Origin: Pseudisothecium myosuroides
Taxonomy: Eukaryota > Streptophyta > Bryopsida > Hypnales > Lembophyllaceae
Assembly: GCA_951799445.1 (NCBI GenBank)
Contig: OX637294.1
Coordinates: 25,445,452 to 25,509,451, forward strand
Direction: 5' to 3'
DNA: 64,000 nt
Both the position numbers and the translations under genes were made by a program. Below the pieces are notes generated by a model. That model saw nothing but the letters and a program-made list of their open reading frames with translations, did no database searches and was not told the DNA's origin. This document shows positions 1 to 13,964 of this stretch, in pieces. Numbering within the stretch: the first letter of the stretch is position 1; every line of letters starts with the position of its first letter.

Positions 1-2
1 TA

Positions 3-3000
3 GGGTCTCCTGGGTCTAGCTCTATTGCAAACCGTGGCTCTCTGTCAGGCATGGGAGGATCACCGTCGCAGATGGGGAATGTAGGGCCCCGCATAGCAAG
101 CTCTGTCGGGGGTATTGGAGCCGGGGGTGTGAGTCTCGGTGGAGGGGGTGGTCTTACAAGAGCGTTGAATGCTGGGGGTGGTGTGAATATGCAAAATTTG
201 AGTAGTTCGCGTGTGAATATGGGACAACTTAGTGGTAGCAGTGGGATTGGTGTGCAAGGCCCAGGGAGGCCTGCCAATTCTCTACTGCAGCAAGGTGTAA
301 ACATGTCTTCGTCTACTTATAACTCCTCAGGGGATCTTCTGGCAATTCTTAGTCGAGGTATTCTGGTTCCTCGTTCATCTATTCCGATGCTTGATACCGT
401 ATTTATTATTTTGTGTATCCTCCTTTTGATTTTCTATTCCCTAGATCTGTTTGTTTGTTTCCTCCTTCATGCTTTGCTTACTTCAGTGCTCTTTTTATGC
501 TTGGACTCGGTGATGTGGTGAGACTATGGAAATTATGTAATTTTGGTATGAAAGGTTCTAGGCGTGCTGCGAAACCTAATTCTATCACGTTCTTTTGCAG
601 CACCACCTCAAGGTGTGTCCTCCTTGTTGGGAAACAATTTTTCAACTTCCCCAAGCTCAGGAATGCAGGGACAACTTCATTCTGCGAATGGCCATGTTGG
701 AGGCATGAGCCCTGGTAGTGTTGGAAATGGCAATGATGGCGTGCCTTTTGATATCAACGATTTTCCTCAACTGACAACTCGGCAGTCACCGTCTGGGAAT
801 ATGCAAGGTACAGTTGCTATGTCGTGTCGGTGTGTTTTATTCTTAGATCTCCATTTTCCTTGCACTTTGGTCTGTTACCGCTTTCTTGACGATTTGCTGT
901 GAATACGGAGATATTCGGGATAATGTTAAGGTTTAGGATTTAGGCTAGTCATACTTTGTATATTCTTTAATTTTGAACGACTGAATTAGGCATACGATGA
1001 TTTCCCATTTGTTTTGACATTGCATTATTTCTCGAGGGCGCGGATCTTATTTAGCTTGTATATTGGTTAAGTAGACTTCTCTGAGTTAGCTTTGGCACTT
1101 GGATCGATCGTTCAGCATTGTGTTTTCGTGGCAGGTAGCTTGAGAAAGCAAGGGGTTGGAATCAACGCCATAGTTCAGCAAAACCAGGAGTTCAGCATAC
1201 AAAATGAAGATTTCCCAGCTTTGCCAGGTTACAAAGGTATGGATCAATCTGAGCTGTTTTGTTTGCTTAGGTTTACCAGGTACTTCGTAGTTTAAGCATG
1301 ATTAGAGTAATTGCGTTGGCGGATAGCATTTTGGCTTTCCTACATGCTGAAGAACATCTGTGTGGAAGGTCACAAACTTGGAGCGGATAGAAGTACATTA
1401 TTGAATGACTAATTGCTACTTCTAACTCGAAGACATGTCCAACATGCAGGTGGGAGCCATGATCTGGCATCTGAATTGCAGCAACACCATAAGGATCAGC
1501 AACACGAAATGGCAGCTATGCAAGCGCAACACCTCTTGGTAAATAAGTTCTTGACCAAGAATTTTCGTCATTCTGAGTGAGATGTTACCGAGAAGGTTGC
1601 TTTAGAATAAACACAATCATTCTAGGAATTTGAGGGAAAGTGTGCTCTTAAAACAGAAACGTTTGGACACGGATATGCACAAGAGGTTATAGTCTGTAGG
1701 AATGCCTGACGAGGAGGGCATTGTCGAAATAAATCCCCAACGAGGAGGTCGATGCTCAACGAGGGGGATTGTTTTGACGAGTCCCGACGATAAAGGATTT
1801 CCTTAACTAACCAGGAAATTGATGAAAATGAGTTCGCATGACTGGATGAAGTTGTAATATCTGGATTTGTGCGAAATTCCTGGAATTATACTCCAAACCC
1901 TACTCTCCGCATTGAATCTCTCTCAGAAATGAACGGAGGAAAGCCTTGCAAAGTTTCAATTTCCTGGGAGTGCTTTACTTCTCTAGAATCATGTACTACA
2001 AAGGTTCATGTTTATGTTGTTGACAAGTGGCATTTCGAAGTTCTAATGGCGGATAACAGATGGAATTTTCTGATGAAAAACACATGAAAAACACCAGTCA
2101 CCGTAATGTAATTGAAAGTGCTGCCATGCATAGGATCATCGTGAAAGGTAAATGCCAAGTTGTTAGTTCCTAAGTTAGAAAAGTTAGGGTTATATCGAAA
2201 GTTAGTTGTGAAGTTAGTTGGACAAGTTCTAAATAAATAGATCTTCTTTCAAAGCAAATGCAAAGTTGGATTCCATGGTCAGTCGGACCTGCTGCTGCCA
2301 CCGAATCATACTCTTTCGTCGCTCAACAACATAATTGAGCAGCAGTTTGTCTATGGGTGACTGTTTTCAGGAAGTGAGTGGAACTTTGATTGGTGCTTCA
2401 GTTAAGTTTAGTTAGTCACATGGTTTCAGTGCAGATGGGGAGGTCTTCTGGATTTTCGCAGGGAGGGTCCTATGGATCAAACCGTCATTTGTTTCAGCCG
2501 CAGTCAACTGGGAATGCCTCCGACTTACATCTACATGCTGGTGTTGGAGATTCGTACTCTCCAGCTCGTGGTGTCTCTGCTTCTTACCATTCTCCGGTGA
2601 GGTCACTATACATTGTTGTAATATCGGATGCTGCTGATTTATAATTCTAGGATGGGATTGTAGGGTTATGTGAGTCAGGGTATCGTTTCTCACCGACGGA
2701 TGCAGATGTTTCTGCATCCTATTTTACAAAGATTGAACATGATTCACCTCTTTAGTTCTGAAACATATTGATGCCAGTTGGTTTTCAGTTAAGCTTAAGT
2801 GTGTCCATGTTTTCAGCTAGTTAAAGTATGTGACCTATAGGTTAGGGCAAATGTTTTCATGTTTCATTTCACAAAATCAGACTGAAATTGGGATGTTATG
2901 TGACTGTTTCTGCAGACGGTTGGTCCTCCAGGGTCTGGTGCAACGCAAGTGCATCGTTCTGGGGTTGGTGGAGCATTAGGTCAGTATGATCACAGTTTGA

Positions 3001-4306
3001 ACTATCACCACCAGTCACCATCAAGAACAGCGGCAACATTTACTCAGCAACAGCAGCTAGCGGGAATGGCCGGAACACTTCGGGACTCTTCAAAGCCAGG
3101 AAGTTCAGCACATCAACCTGACCGTTTTGGTTTACTAGGTTTATTGAGTGTAATAAGGATGAGCGATCCAGACTTAACCACGTTAGCTTTGGGTACGGAT
3201 CTTACGACCCTGGGACTGAATCTTAATTCAAGGGAGAACTTGTACAAAACATTTGCTTCTCCATGGGCTGACGAACCTGTGCGAGGTGAACCGGAGTTTG
3301 TGGTTCCTCCCTGCTACGATCAGAAAGCTCCGCAATTGCAGGTATACCTCTCCCACATTCCAGGAAGTCTACTGGTGTTGCAGTTGAATTATACCTGTAT
3401 GGCAGATGATGTTATGTCCTTGTGGAAGACAATGGAGTATTTTTGGACATTTAGTTAGCAGCAGTCTTTTTCCGTTCCATTTTCTGTGAGTACTCTTACT
3501 CTACATTGCCAGAGAAATCCCTCTAATGCTTTCATTAAGCTTGGTTTGTTGTCATCTTGCAGGCAAATCACTACGCCAAGTTCCAAGATAATACTTTGTT
3601 TTATATCTTCTACAGGTAAGGGTTTGTAATTTGAGTGGTTATGGCGTCCTTTTTATGAATAATTTTATTCTGTTCTTTATCTGGCACTAAGGCTTTTGTG
3701 TTCGTCCAATTTTGAGTGCAGCATGCCAAGAGATGAGGCTCAATTGTATGCGGCTGATGAGTTGTAAGTTATTTACTGTACCTGAAAACTGACTACTTGT
3801 GTCTTTTATGATTGTTAATTCTCCTTTCGAATTTTGTTGGCTGATCTTTTTCACTGTAGATTATTCATTAGGGTGTACTTTTTCATACCAGGTCAAATAG
3901 GGGTTGGTTCTTTCACAAGGAACTCAAGAGATGGCTGAAGCGTGCTCCCAACAGTGAGCCATTGGTAAAGAATCCAGGATACGAGCGTGGCACATTTTTC
4001 TTTTTGGATCCTACAACTTTGGAGATAGGGTGTAAGGTATGTTTTCTTGTGCTAAATCACTGGATTATTGTCCGTAGCAAGTTTAGGTTGAAGTAGTAAG
4101 AAATGATTCATGAGAATTTTGAGAAGATATTGGGGTCTTATCTGTTTGGAAGACGTTCTGTGCTAAGCGTTTGTTCAATGTTAAGTGTGTATTTCTGGAA
4201 TTTGTGGAGGAATAAATAACAGAATCTGGTGGTTTGTCATCAGGAGAACTTTGTCTTGCACTATGACATGTTGGAGAAATGTCCGCAGTTGCCTATTCAA
4301 CAATAA
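3..4306 (+). CDS. NOT2: CNOT2/NOT2 subunit of the CCR4-NOT complex (5'-truncated, last 10 exons)
   Basis: NOT2 is a scaffold subunit of CCR4-NOT, which deadenylates mRNA and also acts in transcription. Exons joined by GT-AG sites with matching phase: 3-357, 601-807, 1135-1236, 1450-1538, 2435-2596, 2916-3341, 3563-3615, 3722-3763, 3892-4036, 4244-4306 (TAA stop), giving at least 547 residues. The N-terminal part is Gly/Ser/Asn/Gln-rich and low in complexity. Family motifs seen are PFDINDFPQLT, NEDFPALPGY and MGRSSGF. The C-terminal NOT2/3/5 domain includes FGLLGLLSVI, LYKTFASPWADEP, FYIFYSMPRDEAQLYAADEL and the final ENFVLHYDMLEK. The start codon lies left of the window. No lesions are seen, and the many Gln codons are all CAA or CAG. 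Confidence 0.95.
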
Positions 4307-5389
4307 GCTAAGCTGGGCGATCTGCAACGACATGTCCAATCACATGGTCGTTTCTTGTGTTCAGATGTTCATACTTGTCCCTTTTATTTAATGAAGCTAG
4401 TTGACATTGCAGCTTTCAACTTTTAAGTCAACTGTCTCCAGTTCATTTTGTACTGTGAACTTCCAATCCTCTCGGTTCGGCAACGCTGGCTGAGTTGTAA
4501 CAGTTTTTGTGTGAGTTGTAACATTTTTGAGTGTTGAATTTTTTCACTTGATGCTGTTATTTGGACAAGCTCTACATGTTGGTGTGTCCTTTGTGATTGA
4601 GAATTAGTGAAAAGTTGCTTTTTCTGGTAGTATAAGATTTGAAATACCATCTCGTTTGTTTTAGTTTGTGAATGTGTGAGTGGCTATTGGCTGGTGGTTC
4701 TGAAGTACTGGAAACTATGGAACATGAAACATTTAGCACTGTGACATAAGTTAGCTCAATATCAACTAAATGTCTTAGTTCCTAAAGGAAATATAATGTT
4801 TTTAGGCCCAAATCTGCTTCAAAGTACCCGTATTAAAAGCAAGGCTAAATTCTTCATTATATTTATTCATTAACAAATCCAATTGTAGGATCTTTTTGTT
4901 AACTTGCTAGAGTACACCTTCCTAAAATTTTAGAATAAGAACCTCACTAGTCGCAAGATGAAGATGCTTGGATCTCAAAAATGAGTATTTTTAACTCTTC
5001 CCAAAGTGATTATCCAAAGTGACTAGATCCTACAACTTGCAACCTTTTATATTATGTTAAAGAAATAATTGGGAATTCATATAAAAAATTTCTACAAAAA
5101 GTATTTCATATTCATATTTGAAAAAAATAGTAAGTAGAAAGAAGTAGAGTACTCCCTTCATTCCACTAAAAACCTCCAAAAAGCTTCCCCACTAGAGATT
5201 AATTATATTTTTAGTCTTTGTGCTAGAGATACATGCATTCAAAAACCAACAACCCATCCTTTAGATCTATGCAAAATCTTTAGCTTAGGCATCGTTGTTT
5301 AGGCACCCCAAATCCATGTGGAAAGTATTATATTTGAACATAATTTGTGAATGCTACCAGCATCTTCATTCTTGATGATTTAAAGGTTG
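4307..5389. other. NOT2 3' UTR and AT-rich 3' flank
   Basis: The first few hundred bases after the NOT2 stop are presumably 3' UTR; no canonical polyadenylation signal could be assigned. From about 4750 the DNA becomes AT-rich with no supportable reading frame. Confidence 0.5.
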
Positions 5390-5945
5390 GTGGCAACAAT
5401 GGGATTTTAAAAACATCCATTCCAACCTAAATACCCACAAGAAAGAAACTTGGCCCTCTTCATGAACAATTTCTTAAAAACATCTATTCCAACCTAAATA
5501 CCCACAAGAAAGAAACTTGGCCCATTTCATGAACAATTTTTTACAGCGACAAAGTAGTCACTGAATCCATCATCAACACTACTATCTGAGGTGGCAACAA
5601 TGGGATTTTAAAAACATCTATTCCAACCTAAATATCCACAAGAAATAAACCTGGTCCACTTCATGAATAAATTTTCACAGAGCCACTGAACCCATCATCA
5701 ACACTACTATCTAAGGAAGCACAGCAAGTACAAGGTGCCTCATGTGGGCAAGGCCAAGCTTTTTAAGAGAGGAGTGCTCTTGATCACTTGACTTGTCCAA
5801 CCCCTACGAGGTCATTCAACATAGCCAATGCTTACTCAACGGACCCATCATCAACACTACTATCTAAGGAAGCACAACAAGTACAAGGTGCCTCATGTGG
5901 GCAAGGCCAAGCTTTTTAGAAGAAGAGTGCTCCCTGATCGCATGG
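5390..5945. repeat. Local complex tandem repeat
   Basis: A block containing AAAACATCYATTCCAACC occurs three times (near 5410, 5479 and 5607), twice preceded by GTGGCAACAATGGGATTTT. A second block starting CCATCATCAACACTACTATC occurs near 5560, 5692 and 5847; the last two copies continue together for about 90 bases. It resembles partial tandem duplication of non-coding DNA. The 100-codon frame across 5828-6130 is repeat-derived. Confidence 0.8.
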
Positions 5946-6046
5946 CAAACGCTTACTCAATAGTCAAAATTATAAAATGGAGCTTTTTAGTGGGACAAGC
6001 ATTGTGCATGATTTGGAGGTTTTTAGTGGGACAAAGGGTGTATGAT

Positions 6047-6919
6047 TTAACTTCTAAAGTCCCAAGGCCTTTTTTCCATCCAGAACACTCAAAAATGCCA
6101 TCTCAATTGCAAAGGGCAAAAAAAAATTAATTTTTTTTTTTGCATATCTAACCCTAGGATCTTGCACTAGACTAGTGTAAGAATGTGTGGAAGAAATTTC
6201 ATAATCTTTGATAGCGTAGAGTGCAAAATATTTGTATTTAAAGTGAAGAATATAAGGTGTTTTGTACCTTGCTTGACTAGATTTTTTGACTTTGAATCTT
6301 CTTAATTAAAAATTGTTATCTTACTACTCTTGAATTCTAATTTTTTATATTGAAGAATTGAATTAATAGTCTAGGGAATTTTTTTTTTATTAAAAACACT
6401 CAATTTTTACTCATTCAAAAATTATTAAGTAGAAGTAGGTTCAAGATGGAATTTCAACAATGAGATTGGTTTTTCTAGCAAGAGATTTTAATCTTATGAA
6501 AAAAAGTTGAAAAAATTTGAAAACTAAATTCAAAAATGAATCCTCACTAGTTATCTTTGCAATATGATGTTGTGATTGCTTTAAAAACAAGATTTTCTAT
6601 AACTTTCACATCACTAATCCATATGGAATGAATTAGAGTTTTCCATGTAGAGAAAAATACAATCTTTGAAAAACAAAGGTTAATTATTTTTAATTTCAAG
6701 TTTTAATGGGATTTTATTTCTACCCATTGAATTAAAATTTGGGCTTATGGTACCATAACTTTTGCTGTGGGGCACCAATTGAAATAAAAATTATACTTCC
6801 TCAAAGCTAATGTGTTTTTCTATCTTCACAAAAAGTTTCAAAAATCACAACAAATACTGAGACCGTGTGTCCAAAATCCATTTTGTCCCTCAAAGGAACA
6901 ATGGGACTTTAGGGGTTAA
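6047..6919. mobile_element. Non-autonomous TTAA/CCC-type inverted-repeat element (reverse copy)
   Basis: The right end is GGGACTTTAGGGGTTAA; the left end is a decayed TTAACTTCTAAAGTCCC. The interior matches, as reverse complement, the element at 32863-33799: for example the segment around 6580-6660 matches 33120-33230, and 6055-6110 matches the right end of that copy. It has no coding potential. It is read as one member of a dispersed AT-rich family of about 0.9 kb. Confidence 0.65.
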
Positions 6920-9803
6920 AATACTAGATTGTTAAGAATTTAGTTATGGAATTGAAAATTTCCAATACCAATGGTTGTAATGATATAATGTTGTAATAAA
7001 CAATCTACATCCTATATTTTTCTTTCAAAATTATTGAAAATTGTGTTAATTAAAGAACTTCATATTTTATTTTATTTTAGAAATCCCATAACCACCTACA
7101 AACTAAAACTCCTCATAACTTTCATCTGTTAATCAAAATGGAATGATTCAAAGTTCTCCACCTAAATATAAATCTTAAGAAACTAAGCTCAAATTTTTAT
7201 TTTAAAAAAAAGTGATTTTTTCTTAACTGCCTAGTCTGCTCGTATTGAGAATGAAACTACATATCATACAATAACTTTTTAACCATATCAGTAGTCAAAA
7301 ATTATGAAAATTGTTGCACCTAAAAGTGACTCTCTGACCACATTTTGTGCAAAAATTTCAAAGAAAAATTCAGTCCATAAATGGAAGCTAAGTCAATTTT
7401 TTTTAATAATTTAAAGGAATTATAGAAAGTCAATCTTTTACAATTGACCACTTCGTAAGTCACTCATCATTTATAAATGGCATCCAAATAGTTATTCAAG
7501 ACCCTAAACTAGTTCTTTAGATGTCTCAAATCTGTCATAGTTGTCTCTTAAGTCAAATAGGATGGTTTCACATTAGTAAATCTATTTTTAATTTTAGCAA
7601 GATTTGTTAAGAAGGGCTCTTTTTTCCTATTTTATAAAGTTGAAGTAGAGCAAGCATTGGTTTAATTAACCCAATGACAAGAAAAGACTACATAACATAT
7701 TCAGAGGACAATCTCTGTAGGATAAAAACACAAGAGAACACAATTGATATTTTAGAGCATCAAGACAAGTGGTATTTGGAGACAATGTGGATTGCAGCCC
7801 TAAAAATTTAGTGGGAACATGTTTGATGTGACCTGGAAAGCGCAAATACCTATTAACGATGAGCTTTCCATTCATCAAGCAAGCAAGAAGGCAATTTCAA
7901 TTTTTTCCCCCAAAAAAGTAATTAAAGATTTTAGTAGTGTAAGATAGAGATTCCTTTGCCAACCCACTTTCTTGGTTGATTTCAGATGTAGGAACAATGA
8001 TTAGGATTTGTAAACCTTTTTTATTCTTCATCTTGATATGGAAGCAATTCTCTAATTTTCAAGATCTCTCTTCCCCCTCTCACCTAAATTCTCTCTCTTC
8101 AAAACTAACCTTAAAAGGTCTATTTCCACTTGATTTTGCCATCATCTCTCTTTTGGCTTCTTTCTCCTTCAAGAAGATTTAGCCATCATTTTTCTCTACT
8201 CAAAATAGAGAAGACTTGTCTCTTTCAATTTGTTTAGAAAGAAGACTTCTCTTGCTGTCAACAATCTAATTCATCACCTTTAGATTCTCTGAAACACTTC
8301 AAATTAAATTAGTTTTAGTATTAACAAGTGTTCTTCTTCTTAGGACATGTATTTTCATAGTTTTGCACCAAGCTTAGGACTATTTCTCGGACTATTTACT
8401 AATTTGGATGTCCAAGACAACAACTAGGGTGTCAATACCAAATCATTTTCATGTTGATGTTACACTTTGTTTCATCTATCTAGGTGATTTCATCTCAATT
8501 TGTCATTATTAGTAATTGTGCATCTTTTGGTTGGTTTTAGCCTCAATAGATGGAACAACCGGTTGTAGATTTTGCAGGACTTTATTGGAACTCAAAGTTG
8601 TCCTAACCTTTGGTTGTATTAAAATAGGGACAAAGAGACCTTCTTAACACATCTTGCTAAAAGTGAAAATAGGTTTGCTAAGGTGAACCACTCTCATTGA
8701 CCTAAGAGACAAGTATGACAAATTTGAAGTTACATCTAAAGAATTGATTCAAGAAAAATACAAAAATGAAGTAATGACAACTTTTACACTTGTAGAGACC
8801 TTTTACTTAAATTTGAAAGAAAACCCAAGTTCCAACCTTGGCTCCACTTGTTTGTTGAGATTGAGGCCAAATATTATAGGCTACAACATTGGTGAAAAAT
8901 AAATTCCAATATACTTGAGGTGTTGGTGAAAACAAACTCTAATATATCCAAAGAATTCTATAGTACTCAGTAAGTTTGATCAGTCATACTTACAAAAACA
9001 ATTAAGAAGGGGATGATTGAGATATAAATAAAATGATTCCAATAATAGTTACATCTTCCTTTGGTATATATAGCCAATATTTGAATATTAAAATATGACT
9101 TGGTTGGAAGGAAATGAGCTATTGCATCAATTTGAAATTGGAGTTATGGATAATTTGAAAGTTTTATTCTTAAATACCAAGCGCCCAAGAAATTGAACAA
9201 ATTCATTACTCAAACCATTGCGTGCAATAATTGGTTGCTTGAAAGTTGACAAGAGAAGCAATGGTTGATGGAGTAATGCACTCAAGTCACTATTCTTCAA
9301 TTACAAGAGACAACTTCCAAATAAATTGACATGATCCAATGCAAATTGATGAGACTCAATTAAAGTCATCAACACAAGAAACAAGAAGAAAGAAAATAAA
9401 GTGCAAATGAACAAAGGGTCCATGTATGTAACCTGGTAAATTGGATCTTGACACAAAATTAAAAAATACAATTTTGACATTGACTACTGGAAACACAATA
9501 AGAAAAAAACAAAGGTCTTCAAGTATGTAGTAGGGATCACATGTTTGGACAAGACAAACACGTTATCAAAGTCAAGTTTCATCTTCTCATCCAATAGAGT
9601 GCATCACTTTGCAAGCTTTATTGAAATAAAGATATACGGAGTATCATGGAGACTATTTCTGGTATAACTCCTTTTGAATACTAGTTCATTGAGATTATGA
9701 CCAAGATCCATAAATCAGTCGTTTTGCAACAACATTGTCAAATCCTTGCTGCATGTCTTGCACACCTTTGGATAAACAAAACCTGGAAACAATAGTAACT
9801 TAC
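6920..9803. other. AT-rich intergenic DNA with decayed repeats
   Basis: No supportable gene. The stretch at about 7080-7450 is a diverged relative of the 0.9-kb family and of 17070-17340 (shared run around CTCATAAnTTT...GAATGATTCAAA). From 8400 to 9800 nothing was recognised; all frames are short and interrupted. Confidence 0.5.
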
Positions 9804-12800
9804 TCAAATACAGACCTTCATGTTGCTAAATTGCAGTGTTGAATCGATAATCACATCTACAGATAAAGCTCCCGGTAAGGTTTCCGGTAAGCAGTTCGGT
9901 TCGTGAAGGGCTGGAAGCTCAGGTTCCACCTGCAAAAGCAACATTTGATTGTCTTAGATAACATAGATTCACTAATCACAATCTCATCAAAAAGCTGGTC
10001 CTTCCAACCCCAAATTCTGTATTTTATGATACGGTAATAATCATTACATTGGCAGAAGTCCACAAAATTGACCACTAATCAAAGGCTTACAAAAAGGAAC
10101 TCTTAGTGGCCCAGCTGAAATTGAAAAAGTCTTGTGTTGCCTAACTGAAGTCGAAGCAGTCTTGAGTTGCCCAACTAAAACCTATAATCAGCTACCCAAA
10201 CCTCAAATTTATACATCATAAACTTTAGCGCTATAGGATCATGAATGCCACATTTTTGGTACTCAAATTGTGGCACTCTAAACAGTCATCATACTGGCAT
10301 AGATTTTAACTGCCCAGCAACAGCGAAAACTAAACAAACTAGTGCATCCCTTTGCAAACTCCCATTATGAAAGGAAGAATAAGTGCCCTCTCAAAAGTTT
10401 AACAGTGAGGCACTGTGAATCTGTTCTATGAAATGCAAACTTTGTCACATTTTCACCCACACAATTTTTAATCTATTCGTTTGTTCTTCCTAAATCCAAA
10501 TGACATTCCCACGCCTTCTCAATGAAACCGTGCACGTTGATGAACGCAACAGGATCCGTTCTAGTTTATTACTCCGTATAATAGAAGATCTGAGGTATTG
10601 TCAGTTCAGGCCAGTCTAGTGGAGATTACCGTGCTGCCCAAAGAGGCCGGTGCCTCACGCCAATTCTCATTTTCACAGGACCGTAGATGCTTGCACTCAA
10701 CTGCCGCTTCTTTAGCAGTTTGGGCTCCATCAGCAGAGAACTCCAGAGTGTCTGTTGTAGCTCCTGGAAATTGAGACGCGTCTTTAGAAGCAAGCTCTTC
10801 AGGAGGGCTTTCTGGAAGCTTGAACTGGTTGTCAATAGCCTGTGACAAGGACTTGTCTGAATTATCATGAACAATTGGTGTTTCGTCTCCTCCGTTGCAT
10901 ACAGACTCTGTGAATCGCTCTTCTTCTCCTCCTCCATAGATTGACACTCTTCCCTGGTGAGTGGTGACACAGGATGGATGAATGTTATTTTCCTTCCGGC
11001 TATGTCGGTATAGTGAGGAATGGTCATAATCGGCTACATAGCACGGCTACCATTATTGAGGTGAGTGCTCAGAGGCAATCGTTGAGGCAATCGTAGAGTC
11101 AGATTTCTTAAATTTCTGGGTTTGGGTATACTTACCTTAAGCCTAAATAAATTTGAGAGACAGCAAACATGCAAGTGGTGAATCAGACCTTCGTTGGCTG
11201 AGACTGTGATGGGGCAGAGTCTCCCGATGGAGATGGTGCACTGCCTTCTTCTTCACCGGCTAATTGTCCGATAGTTGCTGAGTCTGCAACTTCATTTCTC
11301 TGAGATTCTTCAGCTTCATTTCTCTGTGATTCTTTAGCTTCAATTCTCTGAGGCTCTCCTCTACATAACGTTTCTGCTGCACCTAATAAACCAGGAGCCC
11401 AAACAACTGAAACATCAGATAGAGTGCAGCAGCGCAAAAAATAAGTCATCCCAAAAAAGCTTTGAATGCAGGACCCTTCCAGCCCTTCTCATTGATAGCA
11501 ACATTAGCTTCGCCCATGCCAGACACTAGCCTTGGAAGTAGTTGAAAGTGATTCTATGCTTAAGACCCTACATGCGAATGAAAGAACAAATAAACCTGGA
11601 AGTGAAAGTGAAGAAATCCAAAACTTCCCTCTGGAACGGTCCTTAGGGTCACAATCACCAAAGGCCATCTGCTGTAGAATGGTCATAATGTCATAACTGT
11701 CGCACACTAATAAGGCCAATCGTCTTCAATTGTAGACAATGAGCTACAGTTTGTTTTGTTTTGATGACAATATGCCAATGAGAGACTGATCATACCTTGC
11801 GGCAATTGCCATCGTCCGCTCTTCAAGAGTTTATCAAACTCCAGATGAGGAAGAGAACAGTTCTGTAAGTCCAATGACCGTGAACCACCTCTTTTCAACA
11901 CTCCGGTGGACGTCTGTGATTTCAAGGGTTGATAATTCTTCCGCCCTAGAGGCTCATCCGCAGGTGTACCGTTAAAACTGATATCCGACAGAGCTGATCG
12001 GAACAACGTTGGGTTCTTCGGACCTTTCTGCTGGGAACCCTAAATCCGGAACATGAAAAAACTTTCCATCAGCGTGGCTAGTCAATCTAACAGCTAGTCC
12101 ACAAAAACATTCTCCCACTCTTCAAAGAAATGCATAAGAGTATGTGTCATAGTGAGACTTGCGGTTACAATGCACTCTCAACCCCAACCCCATACTCTCT
12201 TCTTAATGCATGGTAACGTGGCTTCCTCAAAGACCTAATATATTACTGCTTTCAACAAACTAGCTGAAACCCAGTTCAATTGAGTATTGAGATTAAGTTT
12301 GTAAGGAGAATATTCTAGAACCTGAAGTATCTCCTCCTAATTTCTTCCCCTTTGGGTTGCTAGCTAGTAAGGTAGAAGAGACCTATTCCAAGAGTATCCT
12401 CATTCCAACAAACTAAAACCGCGGACAACGAGTTACCTATTGATTACGAGAATGTTCAGCATCACCATACCCCCAAAACATCAAGTCTTGAGTTAGTTTC
12501 AAATCATTTTACCAAGAAACCTTTGCCCTCAAATAACTTCTGCATGCCCTATCCAAACAATACATAAGTGCTCCAGATTCCCCAAAGTTGATTTCCATAT
12601 AACTTACAATAGGCAAAGAATTCGATAGATTTTTCTTGATAAGAGAGAGCCTGTAAATTTAAAGAATGTCATTCTCAAAGGAACTTTCGGCGCAGACAAG
12701 GGCTTTTCCTTTGCTAGCAACCACTTCAGAATTACTGTATAGCAACATCAACAAATACCTGATCAATCCAAACCGTGTCTGTTTTCGGTTAAAATCCTAC

Positions 12801-13928
12801 CTTAAATTGCCGTCCTCCGCCCAAGTCTGACTTTGTCCGAGACTGTCGATGAGCAGACTGACACCCCCCAAGCCCGGGTGCAACATTCTCAGTAGAAATC
12901 GAAGCTCCCGAAGCTTGATCAGCTTCAACACTACAATGCAATGCGCTCATCTCCGCCGCCAGCAATTCAAACGTTGCTTCGAAATCCGTAAACTGAATAT
13001 TCTCCTCCCCATCATAAAACCGCAAACTCGGAAGCCTTCTCATCACGGGCGTCTCGACCGCGTCCAAATTGCTTTGAAAATTCTCTGCATCCCTAAGAAA
13101 GCTCGCAACCATGGGCACATTGCTTTCTAAATTCTCTGCATCTCTAAGAAAGTTCGCAGCCTCGGGCACAGTCTCATGGAAACTCTCTGCATCCCTACGA
13201 ATGCTCCTCTCACCCGCGGGCACAGTCTCACTTTCTGTTTGCTCGTTGGTGACGACAACCTCGCATTTCGCATCCCCATCGCATCGCGAAAACCTGCCAC
13301 CCGCGTGATCATTTGCAAACCAAAGAAGCTTCTGTGCGAAGTCACGACACGACTCCTGCACCATAATGGTGGAGCCGTAGTCCGAATTCGAGCGAGGTAC
13401 TACCCATGATTGCGAGCTTGTTCGATTCTCCAGGAAGAATTTCACGTCACAAAACTTCTCCAGTCGCGCAATCGTGTCCGCCAGGCTCTTCTTATGCCAG
13501 TGCTCCGCAAGAAGCTCCTGCTGGCCGAGCGAGGAGCACGACTTCCTGCGAGCCGCGTTGCTCCCTCGTGGCTGCATGTACTGATTGGTGGGCTGATTGG
13601 TGGGTTTCGGATTCTCCATGGACCAACTGAGAGAGATGGAAGACGTGGAGGAGCGAGCGATGGATCCCGCGTCGGAGCTGGGTAAGGAGAAGAGCTCGCT
13701 GCTGTGGGGGATGGTGAGATGGGAACAATCGTCGACTGGGAGTATTGTTTGGAGGGGATATTGTGACAGTTTGTTTGAGGTTTCGGAGGTGGTGTCGGTG
13801 GTGTCGGTGGTCCAGAGTTGGAGGAAGGTGGTGAGGGAGGGGGAAGAGGGGCGGTGGGGGGTTGAGAGGGGGAGCAGTGAGGATTTGGGGTGGGATTCGC
13901 CGCAGCGGCAGCTCAGACATAAACCCAT
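9804..13928 (-). CDS. Unrecognised protein with N-myristoylation signal (7 exons)
   Basis: Exons on the minus strand, high to low: 13928-12801, 12039-11796, 11706-11596, 11525-11475, 11382-11189, 10953-10630, 9929-9804 (TGA), about 725 residues with phase kept at every junction. The chosen ATG gives MGLCLSC, a classic N-myristoylation start with Cys for palmitoylation, suggesting membrane attachment. Exon 1 has a region around SLADTIARLEKFCDVKFFLE and then three to four 19-residue repeats of the type VPxAxxFLRDAENxxSN. The exon at 11382-11189 repeats ESQRNEA. The rest is polar and acidic, likely disordered. The exon 4 donor (GTCCTG) is weak; without it the frame would stop soon after in FLG. 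I do not recognise the family, so no function is given. Confidence 0.6.
13050..13255 (-). repeat. 57-bp coding tandem repeat in exon 1
   Basis: Three to four imperfect 57-bp units encode SFLRDAENFQSN, NFLRDAENLESN and a more diverged SIRRDAESFHET. On the plus strand each carries CTCTGCATCYCTAMGAAWG. In-frame expansion of a helical acidic segment is the simplest reading. Confidence 0.75.
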
Positions 13929-13964
13929 GGCTTGGGTCACGGGAAACCAATGGATTCCTCGTTC

